Below, in pieces: positions 9,081 through 16,444 of a stretch of 64,000 bases of DNA. Position 1 is the stretch's first letter; every line of letters starts with the position of its first letter. The notes under the pieces are model-generated. The model was not told the DNA's origin. It made no database searches and saw nothing but the letters and a program-made list of their open reading frames with translations. Source of the stretch: JACVRN01 sp036403815 (GTDB taxonomy: Bacteria; Acidobacteriota; Blastocatellia; Pyrinomonadales; Pyrinomonadaceae); the NCBI GenBank assembly GCA_036403815.1, contig DASWQH010000023.1, positions 62,001-126,000 of the forward strand, read 5' to 3'. Position numbers and translations under genes: made by a program.

Positions 9081-10952
9081 ATGAGAATAAAAAAATCTGA
9101 CCGGCATTCATGGAATAGAATTCTGACGTTGCTTCTGCTTTTGGCGGGCGGTACGGCGTTGTTTCTTTTAAGAGCGGAAACGCGCACCGCTGCTGTTAAC
9201 CAGCCTGCGACGCCGAGCGCATTTCAAGACCCTGCAATGGTGCGCCGCTACCAGCAGACAATCACCCCTGAAGCTCTGGCCGCCCGTCTATACTTTCTGG
9301 CCTCCGATATGTTCGAGGGCAGAGAGACGGCTACGCGCGGGCAGAAGCTCGCCGCGGATTATCTGGCTTCACAGTACAGGCGCATGGGTCTGATTCCGAA
9401 AGGCACCGTCAAACAGGATGACCCGCTTTCTCCCTCTGCCTATTTTCAACGGTTCAAGCTCTACAAGAGGGACGCCATGCGCGCAGAACTTGAGGTCAAG
9501 ATAAACGGCGAGCAGGTTGTAAAGAGCGCGTATTCTCAGGAGGAGCAAGATGACCTTGCTTATTTCGCCTTCGGTAAACTGGCTGCATCAAAGGGCGGCG
9601 TGGTCTTTGCCGGGTACGGTATAGAAGATGATGGCTTAGGCTACAACGACTTCGCCGCGCTCAAAGAACAGAAGATCAGCGTTGACGGCAAGTGGATTAT
9701 GATTCTGGCGGACGAGCCGCTGCGCGATGCAACGACTTCGCTCCTGCCGACCGCAGACCGCAAGCCCTCCAAGTGGTCAGCGCGCATATACGATAAGAAA
9801 CTGGCTATATGGAAATCGGGCAAACCGGCGGGCGTTATCATCGTCAGCGATGCGACCTCGCGCGCGCCCGAAGGAGGCTTCAAAGAGGCTGCTAGACTGG
9901 CGGCACAGAACGCAAAGGGTGCCGCCAATCTTTCGCTCTCTCAGGACACGCCGAGCACTTTCCCCACGACCTACTTCATCTCCACAAAGCTTGCAGACCG
10001 TATCCTCTCCGCTTCGGGTCGCACGGTTAAGGATGTAGCGCAGGAGATAAATGGAAAGCTGAAGCCGGTCGTCTTTGACGTTAAAGGCGCGGAGATTAAC
10101 GCACGCACCGAGCCTTTCGAGCCGCTTGAGTCGGAGAACGTGCTGGCGTTCATAGAAGGCTCTGACCCGAAGCTTAAGGATGAAGTGGTTGTCGTCTCGG
10201 CGCACTACGATCACCTTGGAATTAATCCGCAGCTCAAGGGCGATCAGATTTTCAACGGCGCGGCGGACGACGGCTCCGGCACGGTCGCCACCCTCGCGAT
10301 GGCCGAAAGCCTTATGCGTGCTAAAGCAGACGGCATGGGGCCGCGACGCTCGATTCTCTTCCTCAACACCAGCGGCGAAGAGAAAGGCACCCTCGGCTCT
10401 GCCTTCTACACGGACAAGCAGCCCGTCATCCCACTGGAGCGAATCGTCGCCAACATCAACATGGACGGCATCGGCGGCGTTGACGCGGCTCATGCAAAGA
10501 CGAATCCGAACTACATCTACATCATAGGCCGTAAGGAGACATCGTCGGAGTTGTTGGAAATGAGCAAACGTCTCAACCAGCTCACCGGCACGAATCTCTT
10601 TCTGGACGAGTCACAGTATTACCCTTCCGACCAACTCAACTTCGAGAAGATGTTCGTGCCGTACATCTTCTATTCGACCGGGCTGACGGAGCATTATCAC
10701 AAGCCTTCGGACGAAGCCCAGACAATCAATTACGAGCACATGGCTCTCGTCGCGCGCTTGAGCTTCGCAACCGTCTGGCAGGTTGCCAACGCGGATGCGC
10801 CGCCCGCTCGCATAAGCCGTGACCGGCTTGCGCTGACCGGCTACGGCTGCCCCCCATGCGGACTTGAATGCGACGGCTTGCTGTTTGACGAGCCTGGCGT
10901 GTGTCCCGTCTGCCAGATGAGCCTGTCTCCAAAATATGAGGTGAAGAAGTGA
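9081..10952 (+). CDS. Secreted M28 family zinc aminopeptidase with C-terminal metal-binding tail
   Basis: The protein begins with a basic stretch and a hydrophobic signal segment (LTLLLLLAGGTALFLL). A protease-associated-type insertion follows, then the M28 catalytic core with metal ligands in HYDHLG, NGAADDGSGT and TSGEEKGTLGS. M28 enzymes remove N-terminal residues from peptides using two zinc ions, here in the periplasm or outside. The last 35 residues contain GCPPCGLECDG and CPVCQMSLSPKY, a Cys-rich module resembling the heavy-metal-binding domain found on metal transporters and unusual on a peptidase. The start was chosen by the strong RBS at 9068. Confidence 0.88.
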   Translation: MRIKKSDRHSWNRILTLLLLLAGGTALFLLRAETRTAAVNQPATPSAFQDPAMVRRYQQTITPEALAARLYFLASDMFEGRETATRGQKLAADYLASQYRRMGLIPKGTVKQDDPLSPSAYFQRFKLYKRDAMRAELEVKINGEQVVKSAYSQEEQDDLAYFAFGKLAASKGGVVFAGYGIEDDGLGYNDFAALKEQKISVDGKWIMILADEPLRDATTSLLPTADRKPSKWSARIYDKKLAIWKSGKPAGVIIVSDATSRAPEGGFKEAARLAAQNAKGAANLSLSQDTPSTFPTTYFISTKLADRILSASGRTVKDVAQEINGKLKPVVFDVKGAEINARTEPFEPLESENVLAFIEGSDPKLKDEVVVVSAHYDHLGINPQLKGDQIFNGAADDGSGTVATLAMAESLMRAKADGMGPRRSILFLNTSGEEKGTLGSAFYTDKQPVIPLERIVANINMDGIGGVDAAHAKTNPNYIYIIGRKETSSELLEMSKRLNQLTGTNLFLDESQYYPSDQLNFEKMFVPYIFYSTGLTEHYHKPSDEAQTINYEHMALVARLSFATVWQVANADAPPARISRDRLALTGYGCPPCGLECDGLLFDEPGVCPVCQMSLSPKYEVKK

Positions 10953-11000
10953 GCGGCGAAGCTGCTAGTGGTTCAATCAGGATTGAGTGTCAGGCTACTT

Positions 11001-11117
11001 GATATTCACCACAGAGACACAGAGGACACGAGAGGATGCACAGAGAGTTGAATATCACTCAAGTCTCCGTGCTCCCTCTGTGTTCTCTGTGTTCTCTGTG
11101 TCTCTGTGGTGAATATC
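11001..11117. repeat. Hairpin repeat F (ACAGAGGACAC words)
   Basis: The left arm begins GATATTCACCACAGAGACAC (11001) and the right arm ends with its complement GTGTCTCTGTGGTGAATATC (11098-11117). Between them are reiterated TGTGTTCTC words, imperfectly paired. It stands between two co-directional genes, about 50 bp after the M28 stop and 90 bp before the LytS start. Confidence 0.8.
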
Positions 11118-11207
11118 GACTCTTATCGCACTCAACTTCAAGCTAAACCGCTAATGAAAAGATTGAAGAAAAGCAGCCTTCGGGACTAGACTGCCGGAAC
11201 TGAGACG

Positions 11208-12356
11208 ATGAAAGAACTGTTTTCCAAAATTGTTCCAGCCGAAGAGAAGGTGAAGCGCCGCTGGCTCAAGTGGGTTGCGCTCTCCGGCTTCTGGACTTTC
11301 CTGGCGCTCCTTTACGGCAACCAGACGTACTTCTTTATGCGCGCCGAAGGAATGTATCACCAGTGGTGGCTCATCATCGTCTGGCAGATACTGGTCTGGA
11401 ACACCTGGACGGCGCTGACGCCCCTGATTCTCTGGGCGGGACGACGCTTCCCCATAGAGATAAGAAGCTGGAGGCGCGGAGTGTTGATGCATCTGCCCAT
11501 CTTCGCCCTCGTCTCTTCTCTTAACGTAGCCGTCTTCACGGTTCTTTACATAGGCATGAGACCCTTTGATGTTTATCAGGACATCACAACACCTTTCTCG
11601 CATCAATACTATGAGAAGCTGCTGTCCAGATTCCCTTTGGACTTTCTGATTTACAGCGCCATCCTCGGCGTCGGTTACGCTTTCGATTACTACGAGAAAT
11701 ACAGGGAGCGCGAGTCTCGCGCGACGCAACTGGAATCGCAACTGGTACAGGCACAACTTGAATCGCTCAAGATGCAGCTTCATCCGCACTTTCTCTTCAA
11801 CACGCTGCATGCTATTTCGGGACTGGTGCGCGAGCAGGAAAACAAGGCTGCCGTGAATATGATAGCGGGCTTGAGCCAACTCCTGCGCCATGCGCTTGAG
11901 ACGAGCGGCAGGCCGGAAGTCCCCTTGCGCGAGGAGCTGGAATTCCTTGAGCTGTATCTTGATATACAACAGATGCGGTTCTCCGACCGGCTGAAAATCG
12001 AGATGAATGTTCAGCCTGAAACATTGGACGCCGCCGTGCCCAATCTAATCCTTCAACCCATTGTCGAGAATGCCATACGCCACGGCATATCGCCCCGCGT
12101 AGAGGGTGGTCTGATTCAGCTTTCGACCCGAAGCGATAACGGTATTTTAGAGATAAAGGTGTCAGACGATGGCTGTGGATTGCATAAGGATTGGCGACTG
12201 GAGAACTCTGAAGGCATCGGGCTGGCGAATACCAGGGCGCGGCTCGCACAGCTTTACGGCGCATCGTATCGCTTTGTGATACGCAATCGCGCGGGCGGCG
12301 GTGTCGAAATCCTGCTCGCGTTTCCGTTTAGAACAGCAGAGAACGGCCATGAGTAA
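11208..12356 (+). CDS. LytS-family sensor histidine kinase
   Basis: Four hydrophobic segments span roughly residues 25-165, followed by a coiled linker (YEKYRERESRATQLESQLVQ). The PF06580 kinase signature is LHPHFLFNTLHA, with phospho-acceptor His194. An HATPase domain follows, with N-box PIVENAIRHGI and DDGCGL and GIGLANTRARL glycine boxes. There is no recognisable extracytoplasmic sensor domain, so the signal may be sensed in the membrane. The stop overlaps the start of the LytTR regulator by 8 bases, so the two are probably translated together as a cognate pair. Confidence 0.92.
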   Translation: MKELFSKIVPAEEKVKRRWLKWVALSGFWTFLALLYGNQTYFFMRAEGMYHQWWLIIVWQILVWNTWTALTPLILWAGRRFPIEIRSWRRGVLMHLPIFALVSSLNVAVFTVLYIGMRPFDVYQDITTPFSHQYYEKLLSRFPLDFLIYSAILGVGYAFDYYEKYRERESRATQLESQLVQAQLESLKMQLHPHFLFNTLHAISGLVREQENKAAVNMIAGLSQLLRHALETSGRPEVPLREELEFLELYLDIQQMRFSDRLKIEMNVQPETLDAAVPNLILQPIVENAIRHGISPRVEGGLIQLSTRSDNGILEIKVSDDGCGLHKDWRLENSEGIGLANTRARLAQLYGASYRFVIRNRAGGGVEILLAFPFRTAENGHE

Positions 12357-13164
12357 GACGCGAAAACCTATCCGCGTCATGATTGTTGACGACGAGCCTC
12401 TGGCGCGCGCCAACCTTCGACTGCTTCTCAAAGAGGATGCGGAAATAGAGATCGTCGCCGAAGCCGGAAGCGGGGCGGAGGCCGTCTTGCTTATCAGTAA
12501 ACACTCGCCCGACCTGCTTTTTCTGGACATACAGATGCCGGGAATGAACGGCTTCGACGTGCTGGAGAAGATTGACGCTGCACGAATTCCTGCCATCATC
12601 TTCGTCACTGCTTTTGACCAGTATGCCTTGCGCGCCTTTGAAGTCCACGCGCTCGATTATCTATTGAAACCTTTCGACGATGCGCGCTTTGAAAAAGCCC
12701 TGCGTCAGGCAAAGGCACAGATTGAGCAGCGCGAGATTAACAAGCTCAGCCAGAAGTTGTTCGCGCTATTGGAAGACCGGGAGGAGCGTCAAACCGCAGA
12801 GCCTCGCGCCGCAGACCGCTCAAGGTATCTGACACGGCTGATGATTAAATCCGCCAGCCGCATCTTCTTTCTAAAGGTGGAAGAGATTGATTGGATAGGG
12901 GCGGAGGATTATTACGTCAAGCTGCACTTCGGGCGCAAGTCGCATCTGCTGCGCGAGACCATGAACGAGCTGGAAGCAAAACTCGACCCCGAAAAATTCC
13001 TGCGCATACATCGCTCTTCCATAGTCAACCTGGATCGCATCAAAGAGATGCACGCGCATTTCAACGGCGACTACGTAGTCATCCTGCACGACGGCACGGA
13101 GCTGAAGCTGAGCCGCAGCCGCCGCGAACAACTTCAGACGCTCTTAAAGAACGACCGCTTCTGA
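12349..13164 (+). CDS. LytTR-family response regulator
   Basis: The receiver domain, residues about 6-120, has the acidic pair DDE, phospho-acceptor Asp60 in LFLDIQMPG, Thr in FVTAFD and Lys in YLLKPF. A linker follows, then a C-terminal LytTR DNA-binding domain (about 165-270), with FLKVEEIDWIGAEDYYVKLH and FLRIHRSSIVNLDRIKE. It would bind DNA once phosphorylated by the overlapping LytS kinase. The ATG at 12349 gives MSKTRKPIRVMIVDDE. An upstream in-frame start at 12301 lies inside the kinase gene and is less likely. Confidence 0.93.
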   Translation: MSKTRKPIRVMIVDDEPLARANLRLLLKEDAEIEIVAEAGSGAEAVLLISKHSPDLLFLDIQMPGMNGFDVLEKIDAARIPAIIFVTAFDQYALRAFEVHALDYLLKPFDDARFEKALRQAKAQIEQREINKLSQKLFALLEDREERQTAEPRAADRSRYLTRLMIKSASRIFFLKVEEIDWIGAEDYYVKLHFGRKSHLLRETMNELEAKLDPEKFLRIHRSSIVNLDRIKEMHAHFNGDYVVILHDGTELKLSRSRREQLQTLLKNDRF

Positions 13165-13376
13165 AAAAGCAATCGCTTCTGACCGTAAGGTTCCGCTCGC
13201 TCGCTGCATTTTCACCTTCCTTCACTGCAAAGCCGAACACCCTTTCTAAAGAAGAGTCTATATTCCCAACCAGCAGCTTAGTTTTCACTCTTATCTGTCG
13301 CGCTCGCAGTTCCCATGGTTTTTTGCCTGCGCGAAAGCATTAACGAATTTTCGTAAACAGCAAAAGGAGAATACTC

Positions 13377-14459
13377 ATGAGAAAATCGGACACTGCTCTG
13401 GTGCTAATCTTTATCCTCTCGATTGTCGCAAGCGTCGGCGTCGCTTTAGCAAACGGCATGGCTAATGAAATTGGCAGTCAAACTCAGAACACCCAAACGC
13501 AGAAGAAGACTACAGCGCCCAGAAACCTGGCTATCTTCATCTTCGACGGCGTGCAGATAATCGATTACACAGGCCCGTATGAAGTCTTCGGCCAGTCGAG
13601 GCTTTTCAATGTCTACACCGTTGCGGAAAAGGCCGACCCCATCACAACCAACATGGGCATGACGGTCGTTCCCAAATACACATTCGACAATGCTCCCAAA
13701 CCGGATGTGATTCTATTGCCGGGCGGAGGCGTGGAGCCGCATATGAACAATCCGAAGGTCATCAAGTGGGTGCAGGAGCGTGCTGCGGAAGCCGAGTACG
13801 TGATGAGCGTCTGCAACGGCGCTTTCTATCTGGGCAAAGCCGGACTCCTTGATGGAAAGACGGCCACGACCTATTACGGTTTGATTGACGGTCTGAAGGA
13901 GCTTGCGCCGAAGGCGAAGGTCGTCACAGACCAGCGCTTCACGGATAACGGGAAGATAATCACGACCGCCGGGCTATCTTCCGGCATTGACGGCGCGCTT
14001 CATCTGGTAGAGAGAATCGCAGGCCGTGGACGCGCGCAGGAGATTGCGCTCAACATGGAATACAACTGGCAGCCGGATGCTGGATACGCACGCGCCAGTT
14101 TCGCTGATAGATATTTGCGCAAAGCCCTGGGGCAGGAAGGATTCAAGCTGCCGGACGGCGTGGGCTGGAAAGTCCTTGGACAAAAGGGAGACAAGGACAG
14201 TTGGGAGAAGAACTGGGAAGTCCGCATAGATGTTTCAGCTCAAGACCTGTTGAAGATTATTGACGGGAAACTCGCTGAAGGCTGGACGAAACAGTCCACC
14301 AGCCATGCCAACGGAACCTCAAGAACTCTCTGGAAGTTTACGGATGAAGAAGGCAAGACGTGGAGCGCCGTGTCGAACATCCAGCCGATGGCGAGCGAAA
14401 AGAACACCTACACGCTGACAATCAAGCTCGCGCGCGGCGATGCTTCTGCCCGGTTGTAG
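13377..14459 (+). CDS. Exported DJ-1/PfpI family protein with C-terminal extension
   Basis: AAAGGAG lies 7 bases before the ATG. A signal peptide (ALVLIFILSIVASVGVALA) is followed by a glutamine amidotransferase class I-like domain: NLAIFIFDGVQIIDYTGPYEV, GGGVEP, and the nucleophile elbow SVCNGAF with Cys146. Family members include transcriptional regulators of the AraC/GATase type, glyoxalases and chaperones. This one lacks a DNA-binding domain and is exported, so a hydrolase or isonitrile-hydratase-like role is possible but unproven. About 125 residues at the C-terminus (NWEVRIDVSAQDLLKIIDGK onward) are an additional domain I do not recognise. Confidence 0.82.
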   Translation: MRKSDTALVLIFILSIVASVGVALANGMANEIGSQTQNTQTQKKTTAPRNLAIFIFDGVQIIDYTGPYEVFGQSRLFNVYTVAEKADPITTNMGMTVVPKYTFDNAPKPDVILLPGGGVEPHMNNPKVIKWVQERAAEAEYVMSVCNGAFYLGKAGLLDGKTATTYYGLIDGLKELAPKAKVVTDQRFTDNGKIITTAGLSSGIDGALHLVERIAGRGRAQEIALNMEYNWQPDAGYARASFADRYLRKALGQEGFKLPDGVGWKVLGQKGDKDSWEKNWEVRIDVSAQDLLKIIDGKLAEGWTKQSTSHANGTSRTLWKFTDEEGKTWSAVSNIQPMASEKNTYTLTIKLARGDASARL

Positions 14460-14522
14460 TTTCCAGATATACAGGAAGGCCAAAAGGCCATTTCCTGGAG
14501 AGGCCGCGAGAGGCAGTCTGAA

Positions 14523-14713
14523 AAGTCCCGTCAGGGACGATTGATAATAGCCCAGCACTTCAGTGCTGGGTCAAAGCCGGGTAATGAAAGTAGAGTCCCG
14601 TAGGGACGGCTGAAAGAGATGTTCAGTCGTCCCTACGGGACTCAATGCTTTGCTCCACCGATTATTCCCAGTGATAAATCACTGGGCTATTCTCAATCGT
14701 CCCTACGGGACTG
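14523..14713. repeat. Family B nested palindromic element, copy B2
   Basis: It has the full plan. The outer boxes are GTCCCGTCAGGGACGATTGA (14525) with TAGCCCAGC and GCTGGG, paired with CCCAGTGATAAATCACTGGG (14667) and TCGTCCCTACGGGACT at the right. An inner hairpin, GTCCCGTAGGGACGGCTGAA, lies at about 14593-14643. The left edge AGAGGCAGTCTGAAAAGTCC matches the family end motif. It accounts for most of the 14460-14809 gap. A small CAGGAAGGCC/GGCCATTTCCTG hairpin at 14471-14496 precedes it. Confidence 0.8.
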
Positions 14714-14809
14714 AAGGCGAATCAAAAGAAGTTTCCCTGCTCGGTCTGGCTTTCGCGCCGTGCATCAATTAAACTCTTCCTAATCTCAATAAAAGTTTTG
14801 CGGGAATAT

Positions 14810-15028
14810 ATGATGAGTGAACTCATGGAGCGCCGCTGGGCGGTCATTAGCGAGCACGGCAGCGAGGCCACAGACCTGACGTTTGACGAGGCTCATGCGT
14901 TGATGCACCGTCTCACAGGTGAAGGAGTTCACGGCCTTTGCATCGTCACCAACGAGGCGGCGCGACATTTCCTGCGCGAAGGCTCGACCGCATCGCAATT
15001 AAAGCAACCCATCCCGGCGCGCGACTGA
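14810..15028 (+). CDS. Small hypothetical protein
   Basis: The product of 72 residues begins MMSELMERRWAVISEHGSEA and contains TFDEAHALMHRLTGEGVHGLCIVTNEAARH. It has no signal peptide or membrane segment. The composition is that of a folded alpha/beta cytoplasmic protein, and I do not recognise a family. Two adjacent ATG codons (14810, 14813) and an upstream TTG (14798) are possible starts; GCGGGA precedes the first ATG by a few bases. It converges on the EEP nuclease gene, 18 bp between stops. Confidence 0.5.
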   Translation: MMSELMERRWAVISEHGSEATDLTFDEAHALMHRLTGEGVHGLCIVTNEAARHFLREGSTASQLKQPIPARD

Positions 15029-15046
15029 GCCTGAAAAAAGCGACCT

Positions 15047-15775
15047 TTAATGGCGAAGCGTGAAGTCTGCGACGAGCGGCAGATGGTCTGAAGCTACAAG
15101 TGCGGTGCGGCTTCTATGAAGTGTGAGACCTTTTAATTCCAGCGTGTCGTCATAGTAGACGTGATCCAGATGCACGAGCGGCAGGATTCCCGGATAGGTT
15201 CGGGCGCGGCTCAAATGATAACGAAGGTCTGCGCTCTTGAAATGCGTTGAGAGTAGCCGAGAGGCCAGCCCGTTCGTCCATTCGTTGAAATCTCCGACCA
15301 CGACGCGCGGCCCCGTATGCTCTGGATTATTCAGTATCTCGTCACTCACAAGCTTGCGCCCCTGAAAGCGACGCTCTATAAAGGCCGTGCCGAGATGTAT
15401 GTTGAAGACGTGAAGCACGCTTCCCGTTTCTATATGAACGTCTGCGCGCAGGCAACCGCGACGCTCGCGCCCGCGCCAAGTGATGTCCAGGTTCTCGACC
15501 TTGCCGAGCGGCAAGCGGCTCAGTAGAACATTCCCATACGCTCCGCCATAGAGCCTTCGGTTCTCGCCGATGCGATAATCCATCCCTAAAGCTTCGGCTA
15601 TGTATCTGGCCTGATGCTGCTCGTGTCCCTTGCCCTCGATGCTTAAAACTTCCTGAAGCGCTATGATGTCGCCGCCCGTCTCCCTCAAGACCGCCGCGAT
15701 GCGTTCGGGACGGACTCTGCGGTCAAGCCCACGACACTTGTGAACGTTATACGTGACAACGCGAAGCGTGTTCAT
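15047..15775 (-). CDS. Endonuclease/exonuclease/phosphatase (EEP) family hydrolase
   Basis: The 242 residues cover one EEP domain. Its landmarks are the first strand VVTYNVHKCRG, metal ligand Glu in ALQEV, central FNIHLG, VVGDFNEW (Asp/Asn pair) and terminal ASDHLPLVADF with the catalytic Asp-His. The fold is that of DNase I, ExoIII and sphingomyelinase, a Mg-dependent phosphodiesterase. No signal peptide is visible. In many bacteria such stand-alone proteins accompany cardiolipin synthase-like genes, and a PLD gene is 6.5 kb away here, but no operon links them. Confidence 0.85.
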   Translation of the reverse strand: MNTLRVVTYNVHKCRGLDRRVRPERIAAVLRETGGDIIALQEVLSIEGKGHEQHQARYIAEALGMDYRIGENRRLYGGAYGNVLLSRLPLGKVENLDITWRGRERRGCLRADVHIETGSVLHVFNIHLGTAFIERRFQGRKLVSDEILNNPEHTGPRVVVGDFNEWTNGLASRLLSTHFKSADLRYHLSRARTYPGILPLVHLDHVYYDDTLELKGLTLHRSRTALVASDHLPLVADFTLRH

Positions 15776-15801
15776 GATTCAAACCCGATGGCTCGTACAA
15801 G

Positions 15802-16386
15802 TTACAGCGTGAAAAACTGTGCGACCGCACAATCAAACCCCTTCAGGACTGTGCTCTTGATAGTGTCAGCTTCCGGGACTTCCGTCAGAGCATAATGGCC
15901 TTCGTGCAAGATTAGCTGCGAGACAGTTTTTGTCTCCGGGTCAACTATCCAGTATTCACGCACGCCATTTAACTCATATAGATTGCGCTTTGTAATCGCA
16001 TCATGCTTGACGGAGCCGGGCGAAAGAATCTCCACGACGAAAGAGGGCACGCCCTTCACTCGACTGGCTGGAGCGGCAAGAGCAGCCTCTTCATTCGTGA
16101 GAAAGAAAGCATCAGGCTGTACAACATCCCCGGTCGGTAATTCAACCTCAAGCGGGGAACAATACATACGACCACTCTTTTTGTCTTCGACAAACGTGCG
16201 CAGGGCAAAGTAGATGTTTCCCAGAATTGTCTGATGGGCAACTATCGGTGAGGGAGCCATGATTATCTCTCCGTTGATGTACTCAACCGGAAGCATGGAT
16301 TCCGGCAAAGCCCAGAACTCCTCTATAGAGGCTTTCCGGTAGGTGAGGCGCGATTCGGTTGATGGTTGAACAAGTTCTGTAGTCAT
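15802..16386 (-). CDS. Uma2 family (DUF820) PD-(D/E)XK endonuclease-like protein
   Basis: The 194-residue protein matches the Uma2 pattern: EEFWALPESMLPVEYINGEI, MAPSPIVAHQTILGNIYFAL, VVQPDAFFL, then PSFVVEILSPGS (D-E-x-L type active site) and REYWIVDPETKTV. Uma2 proteins are restriction-endonuclease-fold proteins, often expanded in cyanobacteria, Chloroflexi and Acidobacteria, with unknown targets. The gene lies 26 bp upstream of the EEP nuclease gene on the same strand, so they could be co-transcribed. Confidence 0.88.
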   Translation of the reverse strand: MTTELVQPSTESRLTYRKASIEEFWALPESMLPVEYINGEIIMAPSPIVAHQTILGNIYFALRTFVEDKKSGRMYCSPLEVELPTGDVVQPDAFFLTNEEAALAAPASRVKGVPSFVVEILSPGSVKHDAITKRNLYELNGVREYWIVDPETKTVSQLILHEGHYALTEVPEADTIKSTVLKGFDCAVAQFFTL

Positions 16387-16444
16387 CTTGAAGGCTCCAT
16401 ATCAAACTGCAACTGGGGCGGCGGATGAGGTTGAATAGATTGTA

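Noticed and set aside
9777..10493. Long open frame (238 codons) on the minus strand inside the M28 peptidase gene
   Set aside because: It is antisense to a well-conserved gene whose metal-binding motifs are in the other frame. Its translation has no motif or sensible start signal.
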